Shown piece by piece: positions 16,346 through 24,545 of a stretch of DNA of 64,000 nt. Each line of letters starts with the position of its first letter. Position 1 is the first letter of the stretch. Under the pieces are notes generated by a model, which made no database searches, had not been told where the DNA came from, and worked only from the letters and a program-made list of their open reading frames with translations. Made by a program: the position numbers and the translations under genes. The stretch lies in NCBI RefSeq assembly GCF_964252635.1, contig NZ_CAXUNP010000012.1:1-64000 (forward strand). The letters are read 5' to 3'. Source of the stretch: Jatrophihabitans sp964252635. GTDB lineage: Bacteria > Actinomycetota > Actinomycetes > Mycobacteriales > Jatrophihabitantaceae.

Positions 16346-17332
16346 TCAGTAGGTTCGCAAGGACGAGATCTTGCCGTCCTCGTCGAAGGTCATCACGTCG
16401 ATGACGTCGACCCGTCGGCCGGAAACGATCACCTGTACGTGAGCAGCTGCGTCTGCGCCGGTCACCTTCAACGAGACGACCTCGACGGCCTGCTCCCGGT
16501 CGTCCCACAGTGAGTGGTAGGCCCTGCGGATCGCGTCGACCCCGTGATGGACGTCGTCGCCGCTGCGGAAGACCGCATCGTCGGCGAAGAGCGCCGCCAC
16601 GTCGTCAGCGCTCCGGTGTCCCTGGGCACTGCCGTGTCCCGCCAGCTCGAAGTAGGTTCGGACGACCTGGCTGGTCTTCTCCGCGCTCAACTCCGGCCCG
16701 TCGCCCGACCTGGTCACCTTGTCGACGCCGAGGGCGATGTCGAACCCTGCGCCGTTGCCGGCCAGCCCCATCATCAGCAGGCCCGCCCCCTCCAGCCAGT
16801 GCGCCATTGCCAGGGGGCCGACATCCAGCGGGCGCAGCCCAAGGCTCTCGATCAGCGTCGACACGCTCTCCTTGGCCCGCTCGTCGTCGCCGGCGAACAG
16901 CACGTCCAGTGGGCCGCCCAGGGCAAGGACGTGCCCGAACACGGTATTGAAAGCCTTGACGACGTGCGCGCCTGCCGCGGCGGCCTTCGCGATCTCCTCC
17001 GCACCGGACGTGCCGTTCGGCGTGACCAGTTCGGTGTCGTCGGGTGCGGTGAACGTGTTCGAGATGTCGACGATGACTTTGCCGTCCAGCGCGTCCCCGA
17101 ATCGGGCGACCACTCCCACGGCGCTGGCGTACGGCACGGCGAGGATGACGAGGTCACCGGCCGGGATGCTGCCGAAGACGCCGGCCGTTGCGCCCGCGCC
17201 CAATGCAGCGGCCATGTCCTCAGCCTTCGCCGTATCGCGGCCGATGACCTCGACCGCGTGTCCGCTTTCGACCGCGCGGGCGGCCAGAGTGCGGGCCATG
17301 CCGCCCAATCCGATGATGCTGATGCTGCTCAT
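16346..17332 (-). CDS. Fusion of F420-dependent reductase-like and SnoaL-like domains
   Basis: Residues 1-205 form a dinucleotide-binding domain (SIIGLGGMARTLAARAVESG, VILAVPYASAVG, ISNTFTAPDD, VVKAFNTVFG), similar in type to the protein two genes downstream. Residues 215-328 form a SnoaL/NTF2-like domain (VRTYFELAGHGSAQGHRSAD, AALFADDAVFRSGDD, IRRAYHSLWDDREQ). I do not know this pairing as a standard architecture. The second domain may bind the substrate. The ATG at 17332 has a GGAGAG site. It is the first gene of the set and faces a LysR gene. Confidence 0.7.
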   Translation of the reverse strand: MSSISIIGLGGMARTLAARAVESGHAVEVIGRDTAKAEDMAAALGAGATAGVFGSIPAGDLVILAVPYASAVGVVARFGDALDGKVIVDISNTFTAPDDTELVTPNGTSGAEEIAKAAAAGAHVVKAFNTVFGHVLALGGPLDVLFAGDDERAKESVSTLIESLGLRPLDVGPLAMAHWLEGAGLLMMGLAGNGAGFDIALGVDKVTRSGDGPELSAEKTSQVVRTYFELAGHGSAQGHRSADDVAALFADDAVFRSGDDVHHGVDAIRRAYHSLWDDREQAVEVVSLKVTGADAAAHVQVIVSGRRVDVIDVMTFDEDGKISSLRTY

Positions 17333-17420
17333 GCGGTGCTTCTCTCCTCGACGTGTTGAACCCTCGACGTCCATGGTTGCCACCGCGGTGAGCCCGCGTC
17401 CAAGACCTCTTTCGAGCACG

Positions 17421-17441
17421 GCGATAGCCTGAAGGCATCGC
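17421..17441 (+). promoter_or_regulatory. LysR box between divergent genes
   Basis: An inverted repeat with arms GCGAT(A)GCC and GGC-ATCGC contains an AT-N11-AT core. It lies 16 bases before the LysR start at 17457 and is a good candidate for the site controlling both the LysR gene and the opposite dehydrogenase operon. Confidence 0.5.
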
Positions 17442-17456
17442 CGATCGGGAGGCTGC

Positions 17457-18365
17457 ATGGACCTGGACCTGCGCAAGCTGCGGTACTTCGTCGCCGTCGC
17501 CGACACATTGCACTTCGGCCGCGCCGCCGAGCAGCTGCACATCGCACAACCGGTGTTGAGCCGTCAGATCCGAGCGCTGGAGAAAGAGCTCGGTACCCCG
17601 TTGTTGACCAGGGACAGCCACGGTGTCGCGCTGACCGACGCCGGTCGCCAGCTGCTGAGCGACGCCGGTCCGCTGCTGGCCGCCGCGGACGCGGCCCGCC
17701 ATCGGGTCACCGTGACCGCGCGAGGAAGCCAGCGCTTGACGGTCGGGTTTCGAGCAGGCATCGCCGTCGCTCCGGCTGTCCAGGTCTTCGCCGCTCAGCA
17801 CCCGGACGTCCCGGTCGACGTGCAGCGGATCGAAGGCGACGAACAGTCGCAGGTGCTGCTCGACGGCCGCGTCGATCTCGGGTACGTGCGACTGCCCATC
17901 GACGAAACGGGTCTGCGCATCGCCCCGCTCTACACCGAGCCGCGAGTCGCGGTACTGCCCGTGAGCCACCGACTCGCCGGCAAGGAGGAAGTCACCGAGG
18001 CCGACCTGGCCCGCGAGATGCTGGTCTGGAATGCGGAGCTCCCGCAGCCCACCGCACGCCGACATCCCAACGCCGGGTACGTGGTGCGCGGGGTGGACGA
18101 AACGCTCGAACACGTCGCGGCCGGCCGGGGCATCTCGTTCCTGGCCCGTTCGGCGACCGTGTTCTACTCACACCCCGAGGTGGTCTACGTTCCAGTGCCG
18201 GACGTGGCGCCGGACCAGGTGTGCCTCGCCGTTGCGCAATCGCGTGTGTCACCGCTGGTCGACGCTTTCTTCGCCGCGGCCCAGTCGGCAGCCGAGGTCA
18301 CGGCCGAGTGCGGGAACTACGAGATGTGGCAGCTGGGCGGCCCCGGCGCAGCGAGGCCCGGTTGA
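17457..18365 (+). CDS. LysR-family transcriptional regulator
   Basis: A 302-residue protein. Its N-terminal helix-turn-helix is KLRYFVAVADTLHFGRAAEQL followed by AQPVLSRQIRALEKELG (residues 6-46), and its effector domain contains VGFRAGIAVAP and DLGYVRLP. It is of normal length, and GGGAGG precedes the ATG. It is transcribed away from the fusion reductase gene with 124 bases between, the usual arrangement for a LysR regulator and its target operon. The inducer is unknown. Confidence 0.9.
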   Translation: MDLDLRKLRYFVAVADTLHFGRAAEQLHIAQPVLSRQIRALEKELGTPLLTRDSHGVALTDAGRQLLSDAGPLLAAADAARHRVTVTARGSQRLTVGFRAGIAVAPAVQVFAAQHPDVPVDVQRIEGDEQSQVLLDGRVDLGYVRLPIDETGLRIAPLYTEPRVAVLPVSHRLAGKEEVTEADLAREMLVWNAELPQPTARRHPNAGYVVRGVDETLEHVAAGRGISFLARSATVFYSHPEVVYVPVPDVAPDQVCLAVAQSRVSPLVDAFFAAAQSAAEVTAECGNYEMWQLGGPGAARPG

Positions 18366-18377
18366 CCGCGCGGCCGG

Positions 18378-18497
18378 TTGACCGCGCCTCGGAAGTCGGT
18401 TGCGGTCCCGGCGCGCCAGGTGATGGAAGTACCGGCCGATCGCAGTGGCCGCCGGATCGTCGGACACGGCGAGCCACATCTGGGTCAGGTGAGCCCT
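18378..18497 (-). pseudogene. Remnant of an SDR dehydrogenase C terminus
   Basis: Read on the minus strand, this stretch gives LTQMWLAVSDDPAATAIGRY followed by FHHLARRD. That resembles the C-terminal block of NADP-dependent SDR oxidoreductases, usually (T)QVWLA(x)SDDPA(x3)GRY(x)(Y/H)H. No N-terminal Rossmann domain or catalytic YxxxK is present upstream, where a hairpin and non-coding sequence begin. It therefore looks like the end of a gene whose rest was deleted. The call rests on one motif block. Confidence 0.4.
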
Positions 18498-18512
18498 ATG
18501 TAGATCGACGGG

Positions 18513-18529
18513 AGCGCCCGGAGGGCGCT
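18513..18529. terminator. AGCGCCC-GGA-GGGCGCT hairpin
   Basis: A perfect 7-base-pair stem with a 3-base loop, about 150 bases after the LysR stop. There is no T-run. It marks the edge of the SDR remnant and may end LysR transcription. Confidence 0.4.
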
Positions 18530-18634
18530 ACCGTTCGAAGCAAGCGATTTGGCTGCAGTGCGCCCGGGAGGTTCTCGAGCGCAAGGTAAGCGGAGCTCTC
18601 GCAAACCGCTCCGGTCGATCGGGACCAGGAGTGA

Positions 18635-19336
18635 TCAGTAACAGCCGAAGAACCATCCCAACTCTTGCATCTGCGCCACCCCGGATGCGTTTACGTTCGA
18701 GGTCGAGTCTGCACGTATTCCCGTTGTCTTACAGGTTGCGGTGGCGTTGTCGTTGTTTGGGGGGTTTGTGAGCGCGACGCGGTAGACAGGGGACGCCGCT
18801 ACGTGAACCGAGTATTTCTCCTGGCACGTGGTCGTTACGTCGCCAGTTCCGTCCGTTTTCTTCGACACCACGCTGGGACGTCCTTGGTGGACGGTCAGGA
18901 TCACGCCGGTGCCGTTCATTATATTGACTGCACCTTCGCGTTCGCCGCACGTTGCGCCGCCTCGGTCCGACCCGGTGGCTATGTCGCTGCCCAGGAAAAA
19001 AGTCCAGCTGACCTTGCCTCGGACCGTGTCTTCCTTGGGCTTGGGCGGCGCAGGCGTCATCGTTCGGACCACAGTCTGTGTCGAGACTGCCGTGACGGTG
19101 CGCGTAACCGGAGTGGAGGTCGTCGCCAGGTGTCGATCGGCCGCACCTTGTCCACCCGGAGACGGTTGGCCAACGGCTCCTGGCAATCGCGCGGCGGCCG
19201 GGACCGCCTGATCGACATGCGAGCCATGGAGTTGGCCAGCGACGATCGCGCCCACTGCGAGGCCGACTACTAGACCAACACCACCTGTCAAAGTTGGGGA
19301 GCTGACCGCGCGGTTCCTCCGTCGATGAGCTGACAC
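18635..19336 (-). CDS. Orphan membrane-anchored or secreted protein, AT-richer DNA
   Basis: I do not recognise this 233-residue protein. It has a basic N terminus, one hydrophobic segment (GGVGLVVGLAVGAIVAG, about residues 18-34), a Pro/Thr-rich linker (TSTPVTRTVTAVS, PAPPKPKED) and a C-terminal domain of about 120 residues. That domain contains cysteines in GGATCGERE, TTTCQEKYS, ATCKTTG and WFFGCY, so disulfide bonds outside the membrane are likely. The GTG at 19336 is preferred because GGAGG sits 6 bases upstream. The nucleotide composition is less GC-rich than the neighbours, which suggests recent acquisition. Confidence 0.6.
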   Translation of the reverse strand: MSAHRRRNRAVSSPTLTGGVGLVVGLAVGAIVAGQLHGSHVDQAVPAAARLPGAVGQPSPGGQGAADRHLATTSTPVTRTVTAVSTQTVVRTMTPAPPKPKEDTVRGKVSWTFFLGSDIATGSDRGGATCGEREGAVNIMNGTGVILTVHQGRPSVVSKKTDGTGDVTTTCQEKYSVHVAASPVYRVALTNPPNNDNATATCKTTGIRADSTSNVNASGVAQMQELGWFFGCY

Positions 19337-19587
19337 GAGGCGCCTCCAAGATCGTGTTAGATTCAAGTAAAGTAAAAGCTAGAGATCAGTTAGTCAAGGC
19401 TGCGTTGTGCGTACAGAGCAAGCCAGCGCGCGGACATCGATCACGCCGCCCGATGTCTCCTCAGCAGTCGCCAGCTGCCAAGTCGTCTCCGAGCAAGGGT
19501 TGTCCCTGCGTCCGAAGCGACGACTCCAGCAAGTCAGAAGCCGGCGGCTTCGGCTCAGGCCAGTTGGCGAGATTCAGTGCCTTAGGG

Positions 19588-19601
19588 TGCAATATTTTGC
19601 A
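19588..19601 (+). promoter_or_regulatory. TGCAA-TATT-TTGCA palindrome at a start codon
   Basis: A perfect 5-base inverted repeat with a 4-base AT spacer. Its final A is the A of the ATG of the GntR gene at 19601. It is a good candidate for a GntR autoregulatory operator on a leaderless message. Confidence 0.5.
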
Positions 19602-20260
19602 TGCCGATTCCGTCGTTCGCGTCATCGCTCCAGCGTGTGCCGCTGCGAAACGAGGTGTTCTACCGCCTGCGGACGGCGCTGGTCGACGGCTCGTTCGCGC
19701 CGGGGGAGCAGCTGCGGGACGGCGAGCTCGCGGACTGGCTCGGTGTCAGTAGAACACCGGCCCGCGAAGCGCTTCTGCGGCTGGCAGGTGCCGGGCTCGT
19801 GGAGTCGCGCCCGGGCCGCTCGACGACCGTGACCGCGCTGGATCACCGGGCGGCGCGGGATGCCTGCGAGGTCGTCGCTGCCAGGCATCAGCTGGCCGTG
19901 CGTGAGTCGGTAGCGAAACTCGCCCCTGCCGACCTCGCGGCCATGACGCGGGCGAACAAGCGCTTCTCCACGGCCGTCCGGGCGAGCGATCTGAACGCCC
20001 TGAGCGCGGACGACGACCTGCCCGCGGTACCGGTGGCGGTTGCCGCCAACGCGGCGGTCGCCGCCGTCCTGGATCAGTACACGCCGATGCTCCGCCGGGC
20101 CGAGCGGCTGCGTTTCGCCACCCTGGGCGGTCGAGCCTCCGTCGACCGGCACACGACCCTCATCGGCCTGTGCGCCCAGGGCCGAGCAGAGGCAGCCGCC
20201 GCCGTCGCCTTCGACACCTGGCACACGCTGCCGACCGACCGGCCCGACACCCAGGAGTGA
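19601..20260 (+). CDS. GntR-family regulator, probable regulator of ACC deaminase
   Basis: A 219-residue protein with an N-terminal winged helix (NEVFYRLRTALVDGSFAPGEQL, GELADWLGVSRTPAREALLRL, residues 16-63) and a helical FCD-type ligand domain. It lies 4 bases upstream of the ACC deaminase gene on the same strand and is almost certainly co-transcribed. GntR-type genes next to acdS are known in actinobacteria, so control by ACC or a related amino acid is a reasonable inference. The ATG at 19601 overlaps a palindrome and has no clear ribosome site, so it is probably leaderless. Confidence 0.85.
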   Translation: MPIPSFASSLQRVPLRNEVFYRLRTALVDGSFAPGEQLRDGELADWLGVSRTPAREALLRLAGAGLVESRPGRSTTVTALDHRAARDACEVVAARHQLAVRESVAKLAPADLAAMTRANKRFSTAVRASDLNALSADDDLPAVPVAVAANAAVAAVLDQYTPMLRRAERLRFATLGGRASVDRHTTLIGLCAQGRAEAAAAVAFDTWHTLPTDRPDTQE

Positions 20261-20264
20261 TCCG

Positions 20265-21305
20265 ATGACCCTGTCCGACTTCCCGCGCTACCCGCTGACC
20301 TTCGGGCCCAGCCCGGTGCACCCGCTGCCGCGCCTCACCGCACATCTCGGGGGCGCGGCCATCTGGGCCAAGCGCGAGGACTGCAACTCCGGACTGGCCT
20401 ACGGTGGGAACAAGACCCGCAAGCTGGAGTACCTCGTCCCGGACGCGATCGCGCAGGGTGCGGACACACTGGTCTCGATCGGCGGGTACCAGTCCAACCA
20501 CACCCGCCAGGTCGCGGCTGTCGCAGCCCGGCTGGGCATGCAGGCGGTCCTGGTCCAGGAGAAGTGGGTCGACTGGCCCGACAGCGTGAACGACCGCGTC
20601 GGCAACATCCTGCTGAGCCGCATCATGGGCGCCGAGGTGCGGATCGATCCGGCCGGGTTCGGCATCGGGTTCAAGGATTCGTGGAAGCAGGCCCTCGACG
20701 ACGTCACCGCCCGCGGCGGCACCCCGTACGCGATCCCGGCCGGCGCCTCGGACCATCGGCTGGGTGGCCTGGGCTTCGCCCGCTGGGCCCAGGAGGTCGC
20801 TGACCAGGAGCGCGAGCTCGACGTCTTCTTCGACACCGTCGTGGTGTGCTCGGTGACCGGCTCGACCCACGCCGGCATGATTGCCGGCTTCGCCGCGCTC
20901 GAGCAGGCCGGGGGTCGACCCCGTCGGGTGATCGGCATCGACGCCAGCGCGCGGCTCGACGAGACCCGCGATCAGGTGGCGCGGATCGCCCGCAGCACCG
21001 CGTCGCTCGTCGGCCTACAGCGCGACCTGCGCGACGACGAGATCGTCGTGCTGCCCGGTTGGGCCGGCGAGCGCTACGGGATCCCGGTGGACTCGACCCT
21101 GCACGCCATCAAGCTGACCGGGCAGCTCGAAGGGATGATCATCGACCCGGTGTACGAGGGCAAGTCAATGGCCGGCCTGATCGACCTGGTGACCGGCGGC
21201 GACATTCCGAAGGACTCGACGGTGCTCTACGCGCACCTGGGCGGGCAACCGGCACTGAACGCCTACAGCAGCCTGTTCACCCACGCCGACGCTCTGCCGC
21301 TGTGA
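20265..21305 (+). CDS. acdS: 1-aminocyclopropane-1-carboxylate deaminase
   Basis: AcdS is a PLP enzyme that breaks the plant ethylene precursor ACC into 2-oxobutyrate and ammonia. The 346-residue protein shows AKREDCNSGLAYGGNKTRKLEY with the PLP-binding Lys (about residue 53), SIGGYQSNHTRQVAAVAA, and VYEGKSMAG plus LYAHLGGQPALNAYS near the end. The Glu of YEGKS and the Leu of AHLGG are the residues that separate true ACC deaminases from D-cysteine desulfhydrases, so the specificity call is firm. The gene follows its GntR gene by 4 bases. It suggests life with plants. Confidence 0.94.
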   Translation: MTLSDFPRYPLTFGPSPVHPLPRLTAHLGGAAIWAKREDCNSGLAYGGNKTRKLEYLVPDAIAQGADTLVSIGGYQSNHTRQVAAVAARLGMQAVLVQEKWVDWPDSVNDRVGNILLSRIMGAEVRIDPAGFGIGFKDSWKQALDDVTARGGTPYAIPAGASDHRLGGLGFARWAQEVADQERELDVFFDTVVVCSVTGSTHAGMIAGFAALEQAGGRPRRVIGIDASARLDETRDQVARIARSTASLVGLQRDLRDDEIVVLPGWAGERYGIPVDSTLHAIKLTGQLEGMIIDPVYEGKSMAGLIDLVTGGDIPKDSTVLYAHLGGQPALNAYSSLFTHADALPL

Positions 21306-21372
21306 TCATCGTCGACCTCAGGGTGATCGCGAACCGCGGCGGGACGCCGGAGCGCCCCGCCGCGGGACGGCC

Positions 21373-22068
21373 TCACTGCACCTTGGAACGCAGGAACTCC
21401 AGCGTGCGGGACCAGGCCTGCTCGGCCAGTTCGGGCTTGTGTGTCCCCATCTTGTCGTCGGGGTTCATGAAGGCGTGGCCGGCGTCGTAGTAGAAGAACT
21501 CGACCTCGGCACCGGACTCGGAGCGGATCTGCTGCTCGGTCTTGTGGGCGTCGTCGACCGGCATCATCTGGTCCTGCTCCCCGTAGTGGCCCTGGACCGC
21601 GGCGGTGATCCCGGCGTAGCTGGTGGGGGTGCCGGGGCCTACGCCGTAGTACGGGACCGACGCCGAGACCCGATCGCCTTCCTGGGCGGCCAGCAGCAGC
21701 GCGAAGGCGCCGCCCATGCAGTAGCCGACGACGCCGACGGACGAGGACGTGACGGCGTCCTGGCCGAGGAGGAAGTCGACCCCGCCGGAGAGGTCCTTCG
21801 TCGCCTGCTCGACCGGCAGGGAGGAGAGCATCTGCCCGGCCTCGTCCGAGTCGTGGGCCACGCGACCGCCGTAGAGGTCGGGCGCGAGCGCGAAGAAGCC
21901 CTCGGCGGCGAAGCGGTCGACGACCTTCTTGAGGCTGTCGTCCAGCCCCCACCACTCCTGGATGACGATCAGTCCGGGCCCGGACCCGCTGTCCGGAACG
22001 GCAAGATAGCCGTGAGCCGTCCCGCCGTTGCTCGGGAAGGTGACGTTCTGGAAGGGTTGCTCGGTCAT
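21373..22068 (-). CDS. Dienelactone hydrolase-family alpha/beta hydrolase
   Basis: A 231-residue protein with the DLH fold: QEWWGLDDSLKKVVDRFA, the nucleophile motif GYCMGGAF (Cys near residue 116), a VPYYGVG block, GEQDQMMPVDD with the acid residue, and YYDAGHAFMN with the catalytic His. A Cys-Asp-His triad is the signature of carboxymethylenebutenolidase. Many actinobacterial copies are not linked to chlorocatechol pathways, and no such genes are here. The ATG at 22068 begins MTEQPFQNVTFPS. It is divergent from a methyltransferase gene. Confidence 0.88.
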   Translation of the reverse strand: MTEQPFQNVTFPSNGGTAHGYLAVPDSGSGPGLIVIQEWWGLDDSLKKVVDRFAAEGFFALAPDLYGGRVAHDSDEAGQMLSSLPVEQATKDLSGGVDFLLGQDAVTSSSVGVVGYCMGGAFALLLAAQEGDRVSASVPYYGVGPGTPTSYAGITAAVQGHYGEQDQMMPVDDAHKTEQQIRSESGAEVEFFYYDAGHAFMNPDDKMGTHKPELAEQAWSRTLEFLRSKVQ

Positions 22069-22181
22069 GGAACTCCTCGTTGTGGTGGGTCGAGCGTGAT
22101 GTTCGGGCGGGCGCCCGCGCCGGGCTCGCTGCCACGAGCGTGCCCACCTCGCCCGCCGGTGCAACTCGTAGGCTCGGGCCC

Positions 22182-23036
22182 GTGACGAACGCCGACATGG
22201 GCAGGCACTGGGCGGACAGCGCCGCAGGTTGGGTGGAGCACGAGTCGATCTTCGACGCGATCTTCTCCCCGGTGACCGACGCGATCCTCGCCGCCGCGGA
22301 CGTGCGTGCGGGTCAGCGGGTGCTCGACGTGGGCTGCGGCTCCGGCACGCTGCTCGCTGCGGCCACCGTCGTCGGAGCGACCGCCGTCGGCGTCGACATC
22401 TCTCCCGGCATGGTGGCAGCGGCGGCCGCGCGGGTGCCGGCCGCGACCGTGCTGCTCGGCGATGCGCAGACCATGGATCTGACACGCGACGCTCCTGGCC
22501 CTCCGTTCGACAGCGTGGTGTCGCGCTTCGGGGTCATGTTCTTCGCTGACCCGGTTGCAGCGTTCACCAACCTCCGAGGGGTCGCGGCCGGCGGCGCCCA
22601 ACTCGTGTTCGCCTGCTGGCGCACCTTCGCCGAGAACCCCATGTTCACCCTGGGCACGACCGTGCTCGCCGAGCGGCTGGACCCGCGTCCCGGGCCGCCC
22701 GCACCGGACGAGCCGGGACCCACGGCCTTCGCCGGCCGCCTCCGGCTCGAGCGGCTGCTGGCCGACGCGGGCTGGGCGTCGGTCGATGTCACGCCGCTGG
22801 ACGTCGTGCTCGACTACGGCTTCGACGGCGACGACGGCGTCGAGCAGCGCCTGGCCACCGTCCTCAGCGTGACCACCGGGCGCACGGCCCGGGAGAAGCT
22901 CCAGCCGAGCCTGGAACCGGGTGCATGGGCCGAGCTGCTCGACGAGGTGCGCGCCGAGTTGCGTCGTCACCTCACCGACGGGGTCGTGCGGGTGCCTGCC
23001 GCGCTCTGGTTGGTGACGGCGCGCAATCCGACCTGA
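22182..23036 (+). CDS. SAM-dependent class I methyltransferase
   Basis: A 284-residue protein. Motif I VLDVGCGSGTLLAAA lies near residue 48, followed by VGVDISPGMV and the RFGVMFFADPVAAF block usual in small-molecule methyltransferases of the UbiE/Coq5-like type. The substrate is unknown. The GTG at 22182 is chosen because the conserved region starts soon after. The ribosome site is weak, and ATG 22197 is an alternative. It is divergent from the DLH gene with about 110 bases between. Confidence 0.82.
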   Translation: MTNADMGRHWADSAAGWVEHESIFDAIFSPVTDAILAAADVRAGQRVLDVGCGSGTLLAAATVVGATAVGVDISPGMVAAAAARVPAATVLLGDAQTMDLTRDAPGPPFDSVVSRFGVMFFADPVAAFTNLRGVAAGGAQLVFACWRTFAENPMFTLGTTVLAERLDPRPGPPAPDEPGPTAFAGRLRLERLLADAGWASVDVTPLDVVLDYGFDGDDGVEQRLATVLSVTTGRTAREKLQPSLEPGAWAELLDEVRAELRRHLTDGVVRVPAALWLVTARNPT

Positions 23037-23162
23037 CCGCCAGGCACGACGCAGCGGCGTCCGCGCGCCGGTTGACGCGCCCGTCGATCCGCCGGACGCG
23101 CAGGCGCCTCGTCCACCTCGGACGACGAGTGCGAACGATCCCGGCGACGGAGCGGCCGTCGC

Positions 23163-23783
23163 TCACTCGACGATGAACGGTTGCGCGGCGAACCACAGCG
23201 CCTGCACGTAGGCGTCCTTGGCTTCGTCGGGCGGTACGGGCAGCTGGCCCGACAGTTCGAGGCTCACCATGCCGTGGGCCACGACCCACAGGTGCAGGGC
23301 GATGCGCTCGGGGTCCCCGACGAGGTCGCGGTTGTCGACAGCGACGCGCACTCCCTGCACCAGTGGCGCGTAGGTCGCGGCGGCGGCCGGATCGTCGGCA
23401 GGGTCGAAGGCAATGTCCTTGGGCAGAGGCCCGAACATGAGGCCGTAGAGGTGCGGGCTATCGAGGGCGGCCTGCCGGTAGGCCAAGCCGATCTCGAGCA
23501 GCAGGTTGTCGCCGCCCTCGTTCTCGCCTGCGTGTGTCAGCTGCTGGCCGAGGCGCCGGAACCCCTCGCGGTGCATCGCGGCGAGCAGGCCCGGCTTGCC
23601 GCCGAACCGGGTGTAGACCGACATCGTGGAGGTGCCGACGTTGGTCGCGAGCTTGCGCAGCGACAGCCCGGATGGCCCGACCTCGGCGAACATGCGGGCG
23701 GCCTCGTCGATCAGCCGACGATCGAGGTCGTCGTGCGGCCCACGGTCGTCGCGCGCGCGGTCGACGGGGTTGACACCGGACAT
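23163..23783 (-). CDS. TetR-family regulator
   Basis: A 206-residue protein. Its helix-turn-helix is LIDEAARMFAEVGPSGLSLRK then VGTSTMSVYTRFGGKPGLLAA (residues 24-70), and its helical ligand domain ends in WFAAQPFIVE. It faces a membrane protein gene across 22 bases that hold a perfect palindrome, so it probably represses that gene and itself. The inducer is unknown. Confidence 0.9.
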   Translation of the reverse strand: MSGVNPVDRARDDRGPHDDLDRRLIDEAARMFAEVGPSGLSLRKLATNVGTSTMSVYTRFGGKPGLLAAMHREGFRRLGQQLTHAGENEGGDNLLLEIGLAYRQAALDSPHLYGLMFGPLPKDIAFDPADDPAAAATYAPLVQGVRVAVDNRDLVGDPERIALHLWVVAHGMVSLELSGQLPVPPDEAKDAYVQALWFAAQPFIVE

Positions 23784-23794
23784 GTCCGCATCCT

Positions 23795-23807
23795 ATAACA
23801 CTGTTAT
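23795..23807. promoter_or_regulatory. ATAACA-C-TGTTAT operator
   Basis: A perfect 6-base inverted repeat around one base, between the TetR gene and the divergent membrane gene. Its last two bases are the first two of the ATG at 23806. TATAACA on the minus strand may also serve as a -10 element. It is very likely the TetR operator. Confidence 0.65.
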
Positions 23808-24507
23808 GAAGCGGTCGGGTCACGGCGCCTCGGTGCTGATCGAGTCGCCATCGCAAGGCCAGTCCGAACCGGGTGCGGCTCATGGGCCGACGTGGAACCG
23901 GGCCGGCCTGGCGTTCAACGTCGCCGTCACGGTGCTCGACGTCGGCGTGGCGATAGCCGCATTCGCCGTGGCCCGGGACGCGGGAGCCGGTGAGGCGACG
24001 GCCTACCTGATCGCCGGGGTGGGTCCGGTGCTGGGCGGTGTCGCGGTGTGGGTGCGCGCCGGCAAACTCAGCGGTGCGTCGCTCGCCGTGTTCGCGTTCA
24101 CCGCACTGTCCGCAGCGGCGGCGCTCGTCGGCAGCCGCGATGCCGACGCGCTGCTCTACAAGGACGCGGCCGTCACCGGTCTGATCGGGCTCATCTTCGG
24201 CGGCTCGCTGCTCTGCCGACGCCCGCTGGCCTTCTACTTCGGCCAGCGCTACGCCACCGACGGCACGCACGAAGGCATGCAGGAATGGACCGGGATGTGG
24301 CAGTACCCGCGTTTCCGGCGCGCGCAGTACGTCATCACCGTCGTGTGGGCGGTGGCCTACCTGCTCGAGGCCGCCGTCCAGACGCTGGTCGTCCACGCCT
24401 CGACGTTCGACGTCGCGTATGCCTGGACGCAAGTGCTGCCGTGGATCGCCACGGCGCTGGCCGTCGCGGCGACAGTGGTGCTCGCGCGCCACTACGCCCG
24501 CCCCTGA
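23806..24507 (+). CDS. VC0807-like multi-spanning membrane protein
   Basis: A 233-residue protein with about six hydrophobic segments from residue 36 on (AFNVAVTVLDVGVAIAAFAV, AYLIAGVGPVLGGVAVWV, LAVFAFTALSAAAALVG and later ones). It contains FGGSLLCRRPLAFYFGQRYA and the WTGMWQYPRFRRAQ segment typical of VC0807/septation-protein-A-like membrane proteins. The molecular function of the family is unknown. The start codon lies inside the TetR operator, so expression should be silenced until a TetR ligand appears. Confidence 0.72.
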   Translation: MKRSGHGASVLIESPSQGQSEPGAAHGPTWNRAGLAFNVAVTVLDVGVAIAAFAVARDAGAGEATAYLIAGVGPVLGGVAVWVRAGKLSGASLAVFAFTALSAAAALVGSRDADALLYKDAAVTGLIGLIFGGSLLCRRPLAFYFGQRYATDGTHEGMQEWTGMWQYPRFRRAQYVITVVWAVAYLLEAAVQTLVVHASTFDVAYAWTQVLPWIATALAVAATVVLARHYARP

Positions 24508-24545
24508 GGACAGCTCGGTACGGCGCAAGCGCGACGCAGCTGCCG

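Noticed and set aside
18530..18610. tRNA-like segment with a TTCGA loop
   Set aside because: CCGTTCGAAGC resembles a T-loop, but no acceptor or anticodon stems can be drawn around it.
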